From positions 1-15,938 of the forward strand of contig DVHS01000218.1 in assembly GCA_018711985.1 (NCBI GenBank): a stretch of DNA of 15,938 nt, written 5' to 3'. Source of the DNA: Egerieenecus merdigallinarum (GTDB taxonomy: Bacteria; Bacillota; Clostridia; Christensenellales; Aristaeellaceae). The notes under the pieces are model-generated. The model was not told where the DNA came from and searched no databases. It saw only the letters and a program-made list of their open reading frames with translations. Position numbers and translations under genes: made by a program. This document shows positions 1 to 6,364 of this stretch, in pieces (position 1 is the stretch's first letter; each line of letters starts with the position of its first letter).

Positions 1-28
1 GGTCCGGGGGTATCCCTCGGCCGTTTGA

Positions 29-90
29 AGGGGGTATAGGGGGTCCAGGGGGGCATAGGGGGGAGGTCGGAATCCCCCCTGCCCCCCTGG
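29..90. repeat. G-run/C-run element: hairpin or G-quadruplex
   Basis: Four G-runs (30-34, 39-43, 48-53, 58-63) are separated by exactly four bases each (TATA, TCCA, CATA), which is an ideal G-quadruplex pattern on the plus strand. They are followed by two C-runs (74-79 and 82-87). CCAGGGGGGC at 46-55 is an exact reverse complement of GCCCCCCTGG at 81-90, and GGGGGG 58-63 can pair with CCCCCC 74-79, so the same DNA can also form a very stable hairpin. It lies outside any recognised gene. What lies to its left is not visible, so it could be a transcription end for a gene there. Function is not known. Confidence 0.6.
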
Positions 91-93
91 CCG

Positions 94-173
94 GCGGAGC
101 CACGCTCCAAATGGAAAGACTTGCTGCAATACTCAGAAAGTAATTCCACTTAGTCAGCGGAGCCGCGCTTCCA
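94..173. repeat. Pair of short direct repeats, each a mini-hairpin
   Basis: GCGGAGCCACGCTCCAA at 94-110 and GCGGAGCCGCGCTTCCAA at 156-173 are near-identical direct repeats 62 bp apart. Each can fold on itself (GGAGC, 3-base loop, GCTCC or GCTTCC). Nothing between them resembles a gene. The family, if any, was not recognised. Confidence 0.4.
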
Positions 174-206
174 AAACCTCTCTTCCCCACAAACCCATTT
201 TTTTCA

Positions 207-269
207 GGCTTTTTTTCAAAAAAGCCAAAAACAACCGCAGTGGAAGCCTTCCCTCCACCGCGGCTGTTT
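207..269 (-). terminator. Intrinsic terminator of the ireB-reductase operon
   Basis: Immediately after the stop codon of the minus-strand reductase, bases 229-246 pair with 252-269 in an 18-bp stem (three G-U wobbles when read as minus-strand RNA) with a 5-base loop. In minus-strand RNA the stem is followed by U-rich sequence. A second small hairpin (207-215 with 218-226, GGCTTTTTT type) follows at once and adds another U-run. Confidence 0.85.
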
Positions 270-271
270 CT

Positions 272-1219
272 TTATATCACCTTGATGCAAAATTCCTCGC
301 ACACCGGGGCGCAATAACCGCACCGGACGCACTTGCTCTGATCGCAGACGCACTTGCCGTTTTCCAGGCGCAGGGCACCCTGACGGCAGCGTTCCACGCA
401 ACGGCCGCAGCCCCGGCAATAGTCGTGAATCATCAGGCGGCGGGGTTCCCGCCGGGTTTCCGCCAAAGCCTGCGCCGGGGGCTCCCGCCCCTCCACCAGG
501 CAAAGATCCACGTCCAGCTCCGCCTCGGACTGTACGCCCACGCATACGGTGTCAATGGTCCCCAGCCCCCGCAGGTAATCAAAGGCCTCCCGGGGATCGG
601 CAATGAGATGCCCGCCGCCCAGGGGCTTCATGGCGTAAGTGCCGATGTCCGCGGAATGCGCCCGGGCAATGGCCTGGGCCATCTCATCCCGGGTGCCGTC
701 GGGAATGCCCACGCCGGTGACGTTAATCAGCGGGAAAATTACGTCCACGCCGGGATACCGGGGCGCGTAATCCACCGCCGCCACCCGGTGGGTGGAAAAG
801 CCCACCGCCAGGATCTTGCCCTTGGCCTTCTGCTCCAGGTAGAAGTCAAAGGCCTCCCGGTGGCCCTTCAGGGTCAGCCGGTCCTCCTGCTCGTGCATGA
901 GAAAAATGGGGATCACGTCCATGTCCAGGGCCCGGCGCGCCTCCTCAAAGGCGGCCTCCGCCCCCGCCCGGTCATAGGCGTAGGACTTGGTGGACACAAG
1001 CAAATCCGGCCGGCGTTTCAGCGCCAGCCGGAGAGGCTCATAGGTTTCGTAATACTGGGCGGTGTCAAAAAGATTGATTCCCTGCTCCGCGGCATAGAGA
1101 ATCAGCTCCGCGCCGCGCTGGGGCGGAAAATCCTTTTGCAGGGGGCTCATGGTCAGCGTCCCCAGGGCCAGGGGGGATACCATCAGCCCGGAACGGCCCA
1201 GCCGTACCCGGCGCATCAT
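272..1219 (-). CDS. Aldo/keto reductase with C-terminal 4Fe-4S ferredoxin domain
   Basis: This 315-residue protein is an NAD(P)H-type aldo/keto reductase fused to a two-cluster ferredoxin module. The (beta/alpha)8 reductase part (about 1-250) shows the family's catalytic tetrad: Asp52 and Tyr57 in FDTAQYY, Lys78 in STKSY and His109 in FLMHE. The C-terminal 50 residues carry two CxxCxxCxxxC sets (Cys268/271/274/278 and Cys297/300/303/307), each able to hold a 4Fe-4S cluster, so electrons may pass between nicotinamide and ferredoxin clusters. Such fusions are common in anaerobic clostridia; the substrate cannot be told from sequence. No signal peptide is seen, so it is cytoplasmic. The ATG overlaps the ireB stop in an ATGA junction, pointing to coupled translation and one transcript ending at the terminator at 207-269. 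A second ATG follows directly and could be the true start. Confidence 0.9.
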   Translation of the reverse strand: MMRRVRLGRSGLMVSPLALGTLTMSPLQKDFPPQRGAELILYAAEQGINLFDTAQYYETYEPLRLALKRRPDLLVSTKSYAYDRAGAEAAFEEARRALDMDVIPIFLMHEQEDRLTLKGHREAFDFYLEQKAKGKILAVGFSTHRVAAVDYAPRYPGVDVIFPLINVTGVGIPDGTRDEMAQAIARAHSADIGTYAMKPLGGGHLIADPREAFDYLRGLGTIDTVCVGVQSEAELDVDLCLVEGREPPAQALAETRREPRRLMIHDYCRGCGRCVERCRQGALRLENGKCVCDQSKCVRCGYCAPVCEEFCIKVI

Positions 1220-1479
1220 TGTCCCACGTGCCCCGCCAGGTAGAAGCGCACCAGCTCCTCCAGGATCTCGTCCCGCTCCAGGCGGCAGATCATGCTCCGC
1301 GCCTGATTGTGGCTGGTGATGTACGTGGGGTCCCCGGAGATGATATAGCCCACAATCTGCGTAATGGGGTCATAGCCCTTGGCCTCCAGGGCGTGATAGA
1401 CGTACATGAGGATATCCTGCGCCTCGTTTCCCGATTCCTGGATAGGCTGCAATTTGGTCGTGTCGAAGGTGTCCGGCAC
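1216..1479 (-). CDS. ireB: IreB family regulatory phosphoprotein (UPF0297/YrzL)
   Basis: This is an 87-residue cytoplasmic protein of the IreB family. In Enterococcus IreB is a small regulator of intrinsic cephalosporin resistance, phosphorylated by the PASTA kinase IreK. The diagnostic core is clear: ALEAKGYDPITQIVGYIISGDPTYITSHNQARSMI, cited as two parts ALEAKGYDPITQIVGYI and SGDPTYITSHNQARSMI, then RLERDEILEELVRFYL. I place the start at a GTG at 1477-1479, 6-7 bases after GGGGGA, rather than at the ATG at 1543-1545, because that ATG lies upstream of the predicted promoter's -35 box. The GTG start gives the usual family length and puts threonines at positions 4 and 7, the positions known to be phosphorylated in enterococcal IreB. 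The gene is normally next to ruvX; here the next gene is the reductase, overlapping by 4 bp. Confidence 0.93.
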   Translation of the reverse strand: MPDTFDTTKLQPIQESGNEAQDILMYVYHALEAKGYDPITQIVGYIISGDPTYITSHNQARSMICRLERDEILEELVRFYLAGHVGQ

Positions 1480-1509
1480 AGTCGCTCCCCCTTTCGGTGT
1501 TATTGATTT

Positions 1510-1538
1510 ATTATACACGAGGTTGCCCGGAATGGAAA
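1510..1538 (-). promoter_or_regulatory. Sigma-A type promoter of ireB
   Basis: Read on the minus strand there is TTTCCA (1533-1538), a 17-base spacer, and a perfect TATAAT (1510-1515). The start site would lie near 1503, about 25 bases before the GTG start of ireB. Confidence 0.75.
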
Positions 1539-1699
1539 GCCCCAATCCGCGGCCTTGTGTAAATTTAACCTTTGCCCTGGCTCAGGGGCGTTTACGCATG
1601 TAACAAATATAAGACGGCGGGCGGGAGGGATTTCCTTCCCGGGGCGGGAAAATTTTTTTCATTTCCGTTCCCGGTTTTGCGCATTTCCGGCCCCTGGTA

Positions 1700-1708
1700 T
1701 GCTATACT
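1700..1708 (+). promoter_or_regulatory. Extended -10 promoter of the hydrolase-pectinesterase operon
   Basis: TGCTATACT fits the TGnTATAAT extended -10 pattern. No good -35 box is seen at 16-18 bases upstream, which extended -10 promoters tolerate. Upstream (1623-1640) lies a 7-bp hairpin of unknown role followed by a T-run at 1653-1659. Confidence 0.55.
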
Positions 1709-1756
1709 CTTGCTAAAGCGGCGCTCCGGCGCGCAATATTGACGCGAAAGAAGTTG

Positions 1757-2929
1757 ATGATTTTCATGAATCTGAAAGAAAAACTCATCGCCTGCATGGA
1801 GGATGCCATCGCCCGGGAGGAGGTGGCCGGGGCCAGCATGCTGGTGCTGCGCCACGGGGCGGAGGTGGTCTATGCCGCCGCGGGCATGGCCGACCGGGAG
1901 GCCGGCAAGCCCATGGCCCGGGACACCATCCACCGGCTGTTTTCCCAGAGCAAACCCATTACCGCCGCCGCGGTGATGCTCCTGGTGGAGCGCGGGGAGA
2001 TTGACCTGTGCGCGCCGGTGGAAACCTTCCTGCCGGGGTTCAAAAACCAGCAGGTGCTCACGGAGTCGGGGCTGGTACCCGCCCGCCGTCAGGCCACGGT
2101 GATGGACCTGCTGGGCATGACCGCCGGGCTGTGCTACCCCGGGGACGATCCCGCGGGCAGGGCCGCCGCGGAGCTGTTCGCGGAAAACGACGCCCGCGTT
2201 CTCCGGGGCGAGGGCATGTCCACCCTGGAGCTGTGCAACCGCATGGGCCAGCTGCCCCTGGCCTTCCATCCCGGGGAGCACTTCCGTTACAGCACTTGCG
2301 CCGACGTGCTGGGCGCGGTGGTGGAGGTGGCCGGGAAAAAGCCCTTCGCCCGCTTCCTGGAGGAGGAGATCTTCCAGCCTCTGGGCATGAAGGACACAGC
2401 CTTCTGGGTGCCCGCGGAAAAGCGCGAACGCTTTGCCCAGGCCTATACCCATCCCGGCGCGCTTCGTCCCTACCGGCAGATGCACCTGGAGGTGGGCGAT
2501 TATGACCGGGAGCCGGTCTTTGCCTCCGGCGGCGCGGGGCTGGTTTCCACCCTGGACGACTACGCCGCCTTTGCCACCATGCTCCTAGAGGGTGGACGCT
2601 ATCCCGGCGGACAACTGCTCCAGCCGGAAACCGTGCGCTTCCTCACCTCGCCCCAGCTGGGCCCGCAGCCCCTGGCGGATATGTGGAACTCCCTGGACGG
2701 CTTCAGCTATGGCAAGCTCATGCGCGTGATGCGCGATCCCGGCCGCTACCCCGGCCTGAGCCGCATGGATGAATACGGCTGGGACGGCTGGCTGGGCACC
2801 TACTTTGCCAACTTCCCCCATGAGCAGATGACCATGCTCATGATGACCCAGCGCACGGACCACGGCACCGGCCCCCTGACCCGCAAGCTGCGCAACCTGC
2901 TGCTCTCCAGCCCGGAGGCCCGCCTATGA
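1757..2929 (+). CDS. Serine hydrolase, beta-lactamase/esterase VIII family
   Basis: About 390 residues with the class C beta-lactamase/penicillin-binding-protein fold, of the kind called family VIII esterases. Visible motifs, numbered from a TTG at 1739: SxxK as FSQSK (Ser69, Lys72), the Tyr motif as YST (Tyr184), and a third motif WDGWLGTYF near 348-356 in place of K-T-G, which is usual in esterases of this group. No signal peptide or lipobox is visible, unlike secreted beta-lactamases, so cytoplasmic ester or amide hydrolysis is more likely than antibiotic resistance. The start is uncertain: ATG 1757 and ATG 1766 are both possible, with only a weak AAAGAAG at 1747-1753; TTG 1739 has no ribosome site. 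The stop overlaps the next start (ATGA at 2926-2929), so the two are translationally coupled and the substrate may be linked to pectin, for example an acyl or methyl ester. Confidence 0.87.
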   Translation: MIFMNLKEKLIACMEDAIAREEVAGASMLVLRHGAEVVYAAAGMADREAGKPMARDTIHRLFSQSKPITAAAVMLLVERGEIDLCAPVETFLPGFKNQQVLTESGLVPARRQATVMDLLGMTAGLCYPGDDPAGRAAAELFAENDARVLRGEGMSTLELCNRMGQLPLAFHPGEHFRYSTCADVLGAVVEVAGKKPFARFLEEEIFQPLGMKDTAFWVPAEKRERFAQAYTHPGALRPYRQMHLEVGDYDREPVFASGGAGLVSTLDDYAAFATMLLEGGRYPGGQLLQPETVRFLTSPQLGPQPLADMWNSLDGFSYGKLMRVMRDPGRYPGLSRMDEYGWDGWLGTYFANFPHEQMTMLMMTQRTDHGTGPLTRKLRNLLLSSPEARL

Positions 2930-3855
2930 GTACGTTTCGCATTGACCAGCAGGGCGGCGGAGACTTCCAAACCATTGCCCAGGCCCTGCGCCACTGTCTC
3001 CTGGCGCAGGAAAAGGCCCCCGTGCTGCGCCTGGGCCCCGGGGTGTGGCGGGAAAAGCTCACCCTGCGCATCCCCGGCCTGACCCTGGAAGGGGCGGGCG
3101 CGGAGAAAACCATCATTGTCTGGGGGGACAGCGCCCTGATGCCCGACGATGCCGGGGTTCCCCTGGGCACCTTCCGCACCGCCACGGTGCGGGTGCACGC
3201 CCCGGGCATTACCCTGCGCAACCTCACCGTGCGCAACGACGCCGGCCCCGGGGACCGGGTGGCCCAGGCCGTGGCCCTGTACCTGGCCGGGGACCGGAGC
3301 TATGTGGAGGGCTGCGCCCTGGAGGCCCAGCAGGATACCCTGATGATGGGCCCGGATACCTACAACCCCCGGCAGGTGGTGCCCAGCGGACAGCGCTGCG
3401 CCCTGCGGGACTGCCGCATCGCCGGGAATATCGACTTCATCTTCGGCAGCGCCACCGCCTGGATAGAAAACTGCGAGCTTGCGCTGATCTCCCAGCGCAA
3501 GCCCGTCAATGGCTGGATTACCGCGCCCAACACCCCGGCGGGGCAGGCCTACGGCTTTGTGTTCCGCCGCTGCCGCATCACCGGGGATGTGGAACCGGCC
3601 AGCTTTTACTTGGGCAGGCCCTGGCGGGAACACGCCAAGTGCCTGTTCCTGGATACGGCGTTTCCCGCCGCCATTCATCCCGCATTGTGGATGGACTGGG
3701 AGCGGCCCTTCCGCCCGGTGACCGCGGGCCTTGCCGTGGACCGGGACCCCACCGGAGGGCGGCATCCCGCCTCGGGGCTGCTGGACGGGGAAACGGCCGC
3801 GGGGATCACGCCCCAAAGGGTGCTGGGGAACTGGGTCCCCTGGTTAAGCCTGTAA
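2926..3855 (+). CDS. Pectin methylesterase (CE8), cytoplasmic form
   Basis: This 309-residue protein hydrolyses methyl esters of galacturonan, giving free carboxyls and methanol. It has the right-handed beta-helix family signatures: GTFRTATV (81-88), QAVAL with oxyanion Gln114, QQDTL with Gln136 and general acid Asp137, GNIDFIFG with nucleophile Asp170, and LGRPW with Arg231 and Trp233. All catalytic residues are present. There is no signal peptide or carbohydrate-binding domain, so it likely acts in the cytoplasm on methylated oligogalacturonides that have been taken up. The start is supported by GGAGG seven bases upstream and by the 4-bp overlap with the hydrolase. Its 3' end overlaps the convergent sipL-like gene by 12 bp, leaving no space for a terminator of its own. 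Confidence 0.93.
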   Translation: MSTFRIDQQGGGDFQTIAQALRHCLLAQEKAPVLRLGPGVWREKLTLRIPGLTLEGAGAEKTIIVWGDSALMPDDAGVPLGTFRTATVRVHAPGITLRNLTVRNDAGPGDRVAQAVALYLAGDRSYVEGCALEAQQDTLMMGPDTYNPRQVVPSGQRCALRDCRIAGNIDFIFGSATAWIENCELALISQRKPVNGWITAPNTPAGQAYGFVFRRCRITGDVEPASFYLGRPWREHAKCLFLDTAFPAAIHPALWMDWERPFRPVTAGLAVDRDPTGGRHPASGLLDGETAAGITPQRVLGNWVPWLSL

Positions 3856-5382
3856 CTGCCTGTGCCACACCACCACGGACTGGCCGGGGGTGGGTTCCGC
3901 CTTTTCCAGGCCGGGGTTCATTTCCATGAGCTGCGCCCTGGGCAGGCGGTAGCGCCGGGCAATGTCCCAGGTTTCCTCCCCGGGCTGGGTAAAGTAGAGG
4001 ATCAGGCTCTCGCTGGGGGGCTCCGCCTCCACGCGCTCGGCCTCCGTGGCCAGGTTGGCTTCCTGGGTTTCCAGGCCGCTGCCCCGCAGGTGCAGGATGT
4101 ATTTCATCTCCACCCGGTCGCTGGTGATGGCGCTCACGTCCACCTCCCCCACCGTAAGGGTGAGGAAATCCTCCGGGGCGCTCTCCGCGGCGAAGGTCAG
4201 GCGGAAGGGCTCCTCCTGAAACACGGTGACGGGGGCGCCGCTGTCGTCGGTCATGTACAGGAGCGTTACCTCCAGCATGCCTTCTACTGTCAGCCGCCCG
4301 CCGATCTGCTCCCGCCCGGTGAGCACCGGCACCGCGAAGCCGCACAGCACCGTGCGCGCCGCGGGGCTGCCCTCGGGGAGCATGAGCATCAGCTTGCCGC
4401 TTTCCGCGGCCTGTACCTCATGGTCCTCCACCCGGCAGCGCACGGGGGTGCGGGTCAGGCGCACGTCGTCCCCGGCGGTGGTGTAGGCATCCTGGAGCAC
4501 GGTTACATCCTCCCGGCGGTCGGCCCAGGCGGTGATGCCCAGGAGCACCTCCACCCGCAGGGTGCGCTCGCCCTCGACCCCTTCCTGGCTGATAACGGCC
4601 ACGTCCTTGACCACCGCCCGGCCGTCCAGGAGCTCCCCATCCTCGCCGGTGAGCTCCACCGCCTGGTCAAAGGGCAGGGTGTGCCGGGTGACGCACAAGG
4701 GCTTGCCGGGGGTATCGGAGGCGTGGTAGACCTCCAGGGCCACGGTGCCGCTGACCCCCGCCCGGCCCAGTCCGCCGGTGATCTCCGTCACCCGGGGGAT
4801 GGCCGTGCCATACAGGGTTTGCGTAATCTGCAATCCCGCGGGCAGGTCGAATTCCTCCCGGAGCAGGGCTTCCGCCTGGCCCTGGGCCACCGTGCGCTTC
4901 AGGGAAAGGGTGCAGGTGCGCTGCTCCAGCCCTTCCACCCCCGTAATGCCCGTAAGGGCGGCCACCGGCTGGGTGGAGAGCACCCGGCACCGGGTTTGCA
5001 ATATGGCCCGCAGCCCCAGCCGTCCGCTGTAGGCGGTGGCTTCCACGTGCTCAACGGCGGCATCCCCCCGGCAGAGCATCCGGGCCTGGGCGCCGGGCAG
5101 ATCGAGGGTATGGGTGAAGTCCGCGCTGGCCTCCATGGCCTGGGGCTTGTCAGGGTCGCCCTGGGTGTACAGGGCGTGGAACACCACCCGGCCCTCCAGG
5201 ATTACCTTATCCTGCTGGGCCTCCACGTTTTCCAGCACCACCATGGCGCCGGCGGAGAGCACCCGCGCTTCCTCCCTGAGTCCGCCGGGCAGGGTGATTT
5301 CCCCTTCCACGGCCGCCTGGCCCTGGGCGTTGCCCACCAGGCGCTCCATTTGCAAATTCTCCCGAAGGCATTTCATTTCCAT
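3844..5382 (-). CDS. sipL: SipL-like spore protein: SPOCS (DUF3794) repeats + LysM
   Basis: 512 residues from the ATG at 5380-5382. I see three repeats resembling the SPOCS/DUF3794 domain (about 45-140, 180-285 and 340-435) and a C-terminal LysM domain (about 462-508: YFTQPGEETWDIARRYRL, then MNPGL). This layout and length match SipL of Clostridioides difficile, which binds the ATPase SpoIVA and is needed to encase the forespore in coat. LysM normally binds glycan, but in SipL it contributes to the SpoIVA contact. The chosen ATG lies 8 bases after a GGGGGGA site; a frame extending further upstream to 5505 would cross the candidate promoter and is rejected. The gene stands alone, divergent from radC and overlapping the pectinesterase at its 3' end. 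Another member of the DUF3794-LysM group with a different coat role is possible. Confidence 0.85.
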   Translation of the reverse strand: MEMKCLRENLQMERLVGNAQGQAAVEGEITLPGGLREEARVLSAGAMVVLENVEAQQDKVILEGRVVFHALYTQGDPDKPQAMEASADFTHTLDLPGAQARMLCRGDAAVEHVEATAYSGRLGLRAILQTRCRVLSTQPVAALTGITGVEGLEQRTCTLSLKRTVAQGQAEALLREEFDLPAGLQITQTLYGTAIPRVTEITGGLGRAGVSGTVALEVYHASDTPGKPLCVTRHTLPFDQAVELTGEDGELLDGRAVVKDVAVISQEGVEGERTLRVEVLLGITAWADRREDVTVLQDAYTTAGDDVRLTRTPVRCRVEDHEVQAAESGKLMLMLPEGSPAARTVLCGFAVPVLTGREQIGGRLTVEGMLEVTLLYMTDDSGAPVTVFQEEPFRLTFAAESAPEDFLTLTVGEVDVSAITSDRVEMKYILHLRGSGLETQEANLATEAERVEAEPPSESLILYFTQPGEETWDIARRYRLPRAQLMEMNPGLEKAEPTPGQSVVVWHRQLQA

Positions 5383-5417
5383 AAGGTTTTGTCCCCCCTG
5401 CGTTGGTCGTTCGCAAA

Positions 5418-5446
5418 GGCATATGCATAGGGGAACCAAATTAGAC
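5418..5446 (-). promoter_or_regulatory. Possible sigma-E-like promoter of the sipL-like gene
   Basis: Read on the minus strand, GTCTAATT (5439-5446), a 13-base spacer and CATATGCC (5418-5425) partly match the mother-cell sigma-E consensus as I recall it (roughly GTCATATT and CATACAAT). The -35 half fits well and the -10 half only in CATA. The start site would fall about 30 bases before the ATG. C. difficile sipL is sigma-E controlled, which is why I looked; the match is weak. Confidence 0.3.
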
Positions 5447-5503
5447 GCGGGAAAAGGCAGCCCGCTTTTTTTCGTCCGCCTTTCGGCTTTTTTCCCCAAC
5501 CCC

Positions 5504-5532
5504 ATGACAAAGTGTGGAAGATTTGCTACAAT
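5504..5532 (+). promoter_or_regulatory. Sigma-A type promoter of the radC operon
   Basis: ATGACA (5504-5509), a 17-base spacer and TACAAT (5527-5532), with a TG one base before the -10 (extended -10). The start site would be near 5539, about 30 bases before radC. Confidence 0.8.
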
Positions 5533-5569
5533 AAAACCGTTACTTTACCGAAAGACAGGGGGCACGGCC

Positions 5570-6358
5570 ATGGGCGTGCATGATGGACACCGGCGGCGCA
5601 TGCGGGAACGCTTCCGCAGGGAAGGGCTGGATGGCTTTGCGGATCACGAGGTGCTGGAGCTGGTGCTGTTTGACTGCATCCCCAATGGCAACGTGAATCC
5701 CCTGGCCCATGAGCTGCTGGATACCTTCGGCTCCCTGCATGGGGTGCTGGAGGCGCGGGTGGACCAGCTCCTGGCCGTGAAAGGCGTGGGCGAGCGCACC
5801 GCGGCGCATTTGGCCACGCTGCTGCCGATTTTTCGCCGCTACCAGCAGAGCGTATGCGCCGACCGCAAAAAGATCCAGAACCGCAGCCAGGCCTCGGCCT
5901 ACTGCCTGGCGCTGCTCTCCGGCTGGCGAACCGAGCGCTTTTACCTGCTGAGCCTGAACGGGGACATGGAGCTCATGGGCACCCGGCTGATTGCCGAGGG
6001 CAGCCTGACGGAAGTAAGCGCCTATCCCCGCCTGGTGGTGGAGGCCGCGCTGAACCACAACGCCCATAGCGTGGTGTTCTGCCACAACCATCCCGGCGGT
6101 TCCCTGCGTCCCTCGGCGGACGATATCCAGACCACGCTGCTTCTGCGCAGCATCCTGGAGCCCATGGGCATCGCCGTGCTGGACCACTTCATCGTGGCGG
6201 ACGGACAGGTATACAGCATGATGCAGCAGGGGGACCTGAACCCCGAGGCGCTGCTCACCCGCCTGCCCGCAAGCGCCCGTACCCTGGTGGCGGCGGACAG
6301 CTCCGGCAAGCTGCTTCCCCGCCGGAAAAAACGAATGAATCCCACATCGGAGGCATAA
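5570..6358 (+). CDS. radC: RadC family protein (JAMM/MPN+ domain)
   Basis: 262 residues. The N-terminal part (about 1-90) is the UPF0758 helical region with a helix-hairpin-helix, LLAVKGVGERTAAHL (68-81), as found in DNA-binding proteins. The C-terminal RadC domain carries an intact JAMM metal site, HxHx7Sx2D: His172, His174, Ser182 and Asp185 in CHNHPGGSLRPSADD. The family was once linked to DNA repair, but its true reaction is not settled. The start is the ATG with AGGGGG eight bases upstream; the frame is open well before this but crosses the promoter at 5504-5532. The C-terminus ends in a basic tail (RRKKR) after the domain. It is the first gene of a plus-strand run, 6 bp before the DUF218 gene. 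Confidence 0.92.
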   Translation: MGVHDGHRRRMRERFRREGLDGFADHEVLELVLFDCIPNGNVNPLAHELLDTFGSLHGVLEARVDQLLAVKGVGERTAAHLATLLPIFRRYQQSVCADRKKIQNRSQASAYCLALLSGWRTERFYLLSLNGDMELMGTRLIAEGSLTEVSAYPRLVVEAALNHNAHSVVFCHNHPGGSLRPSADDIQTTLLLRSILEPMGIAVLDHFIVADGQVYSMMQQGDLNPEALLTRLPASARTLVAADSSGKLLPRRKKRMNPTSEA

Positions 6359-6364
6359 GGTACC

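Noticed and set aside
425..1243. 272-codon open frame on the plus strand opposite the reductase
   Set aside because: The reductase on the other strand has clear catalytic and cluster motifs; this frame has none.
3862..5430. 522-codon open frame on the plus strand opposite the SipL-like gene
   Set aside because: Antisense shadow of a well-supported gene; low-complexity Gly/His/Leu composition and no ribosome site.
5461..5500. GCC-TTTC-GGC followed by T's as a plus-strand terminator
   Set aside because: The stem is only 3-4 bp and there is no plus-strand gene ending just upstream.
5036..5569. In-frame upstream extension of radC
   Set aside because: It crosses the radC promoter and the sipL-like gene on the other strand; family length and the AGGGGG site support the ATG at 5570.
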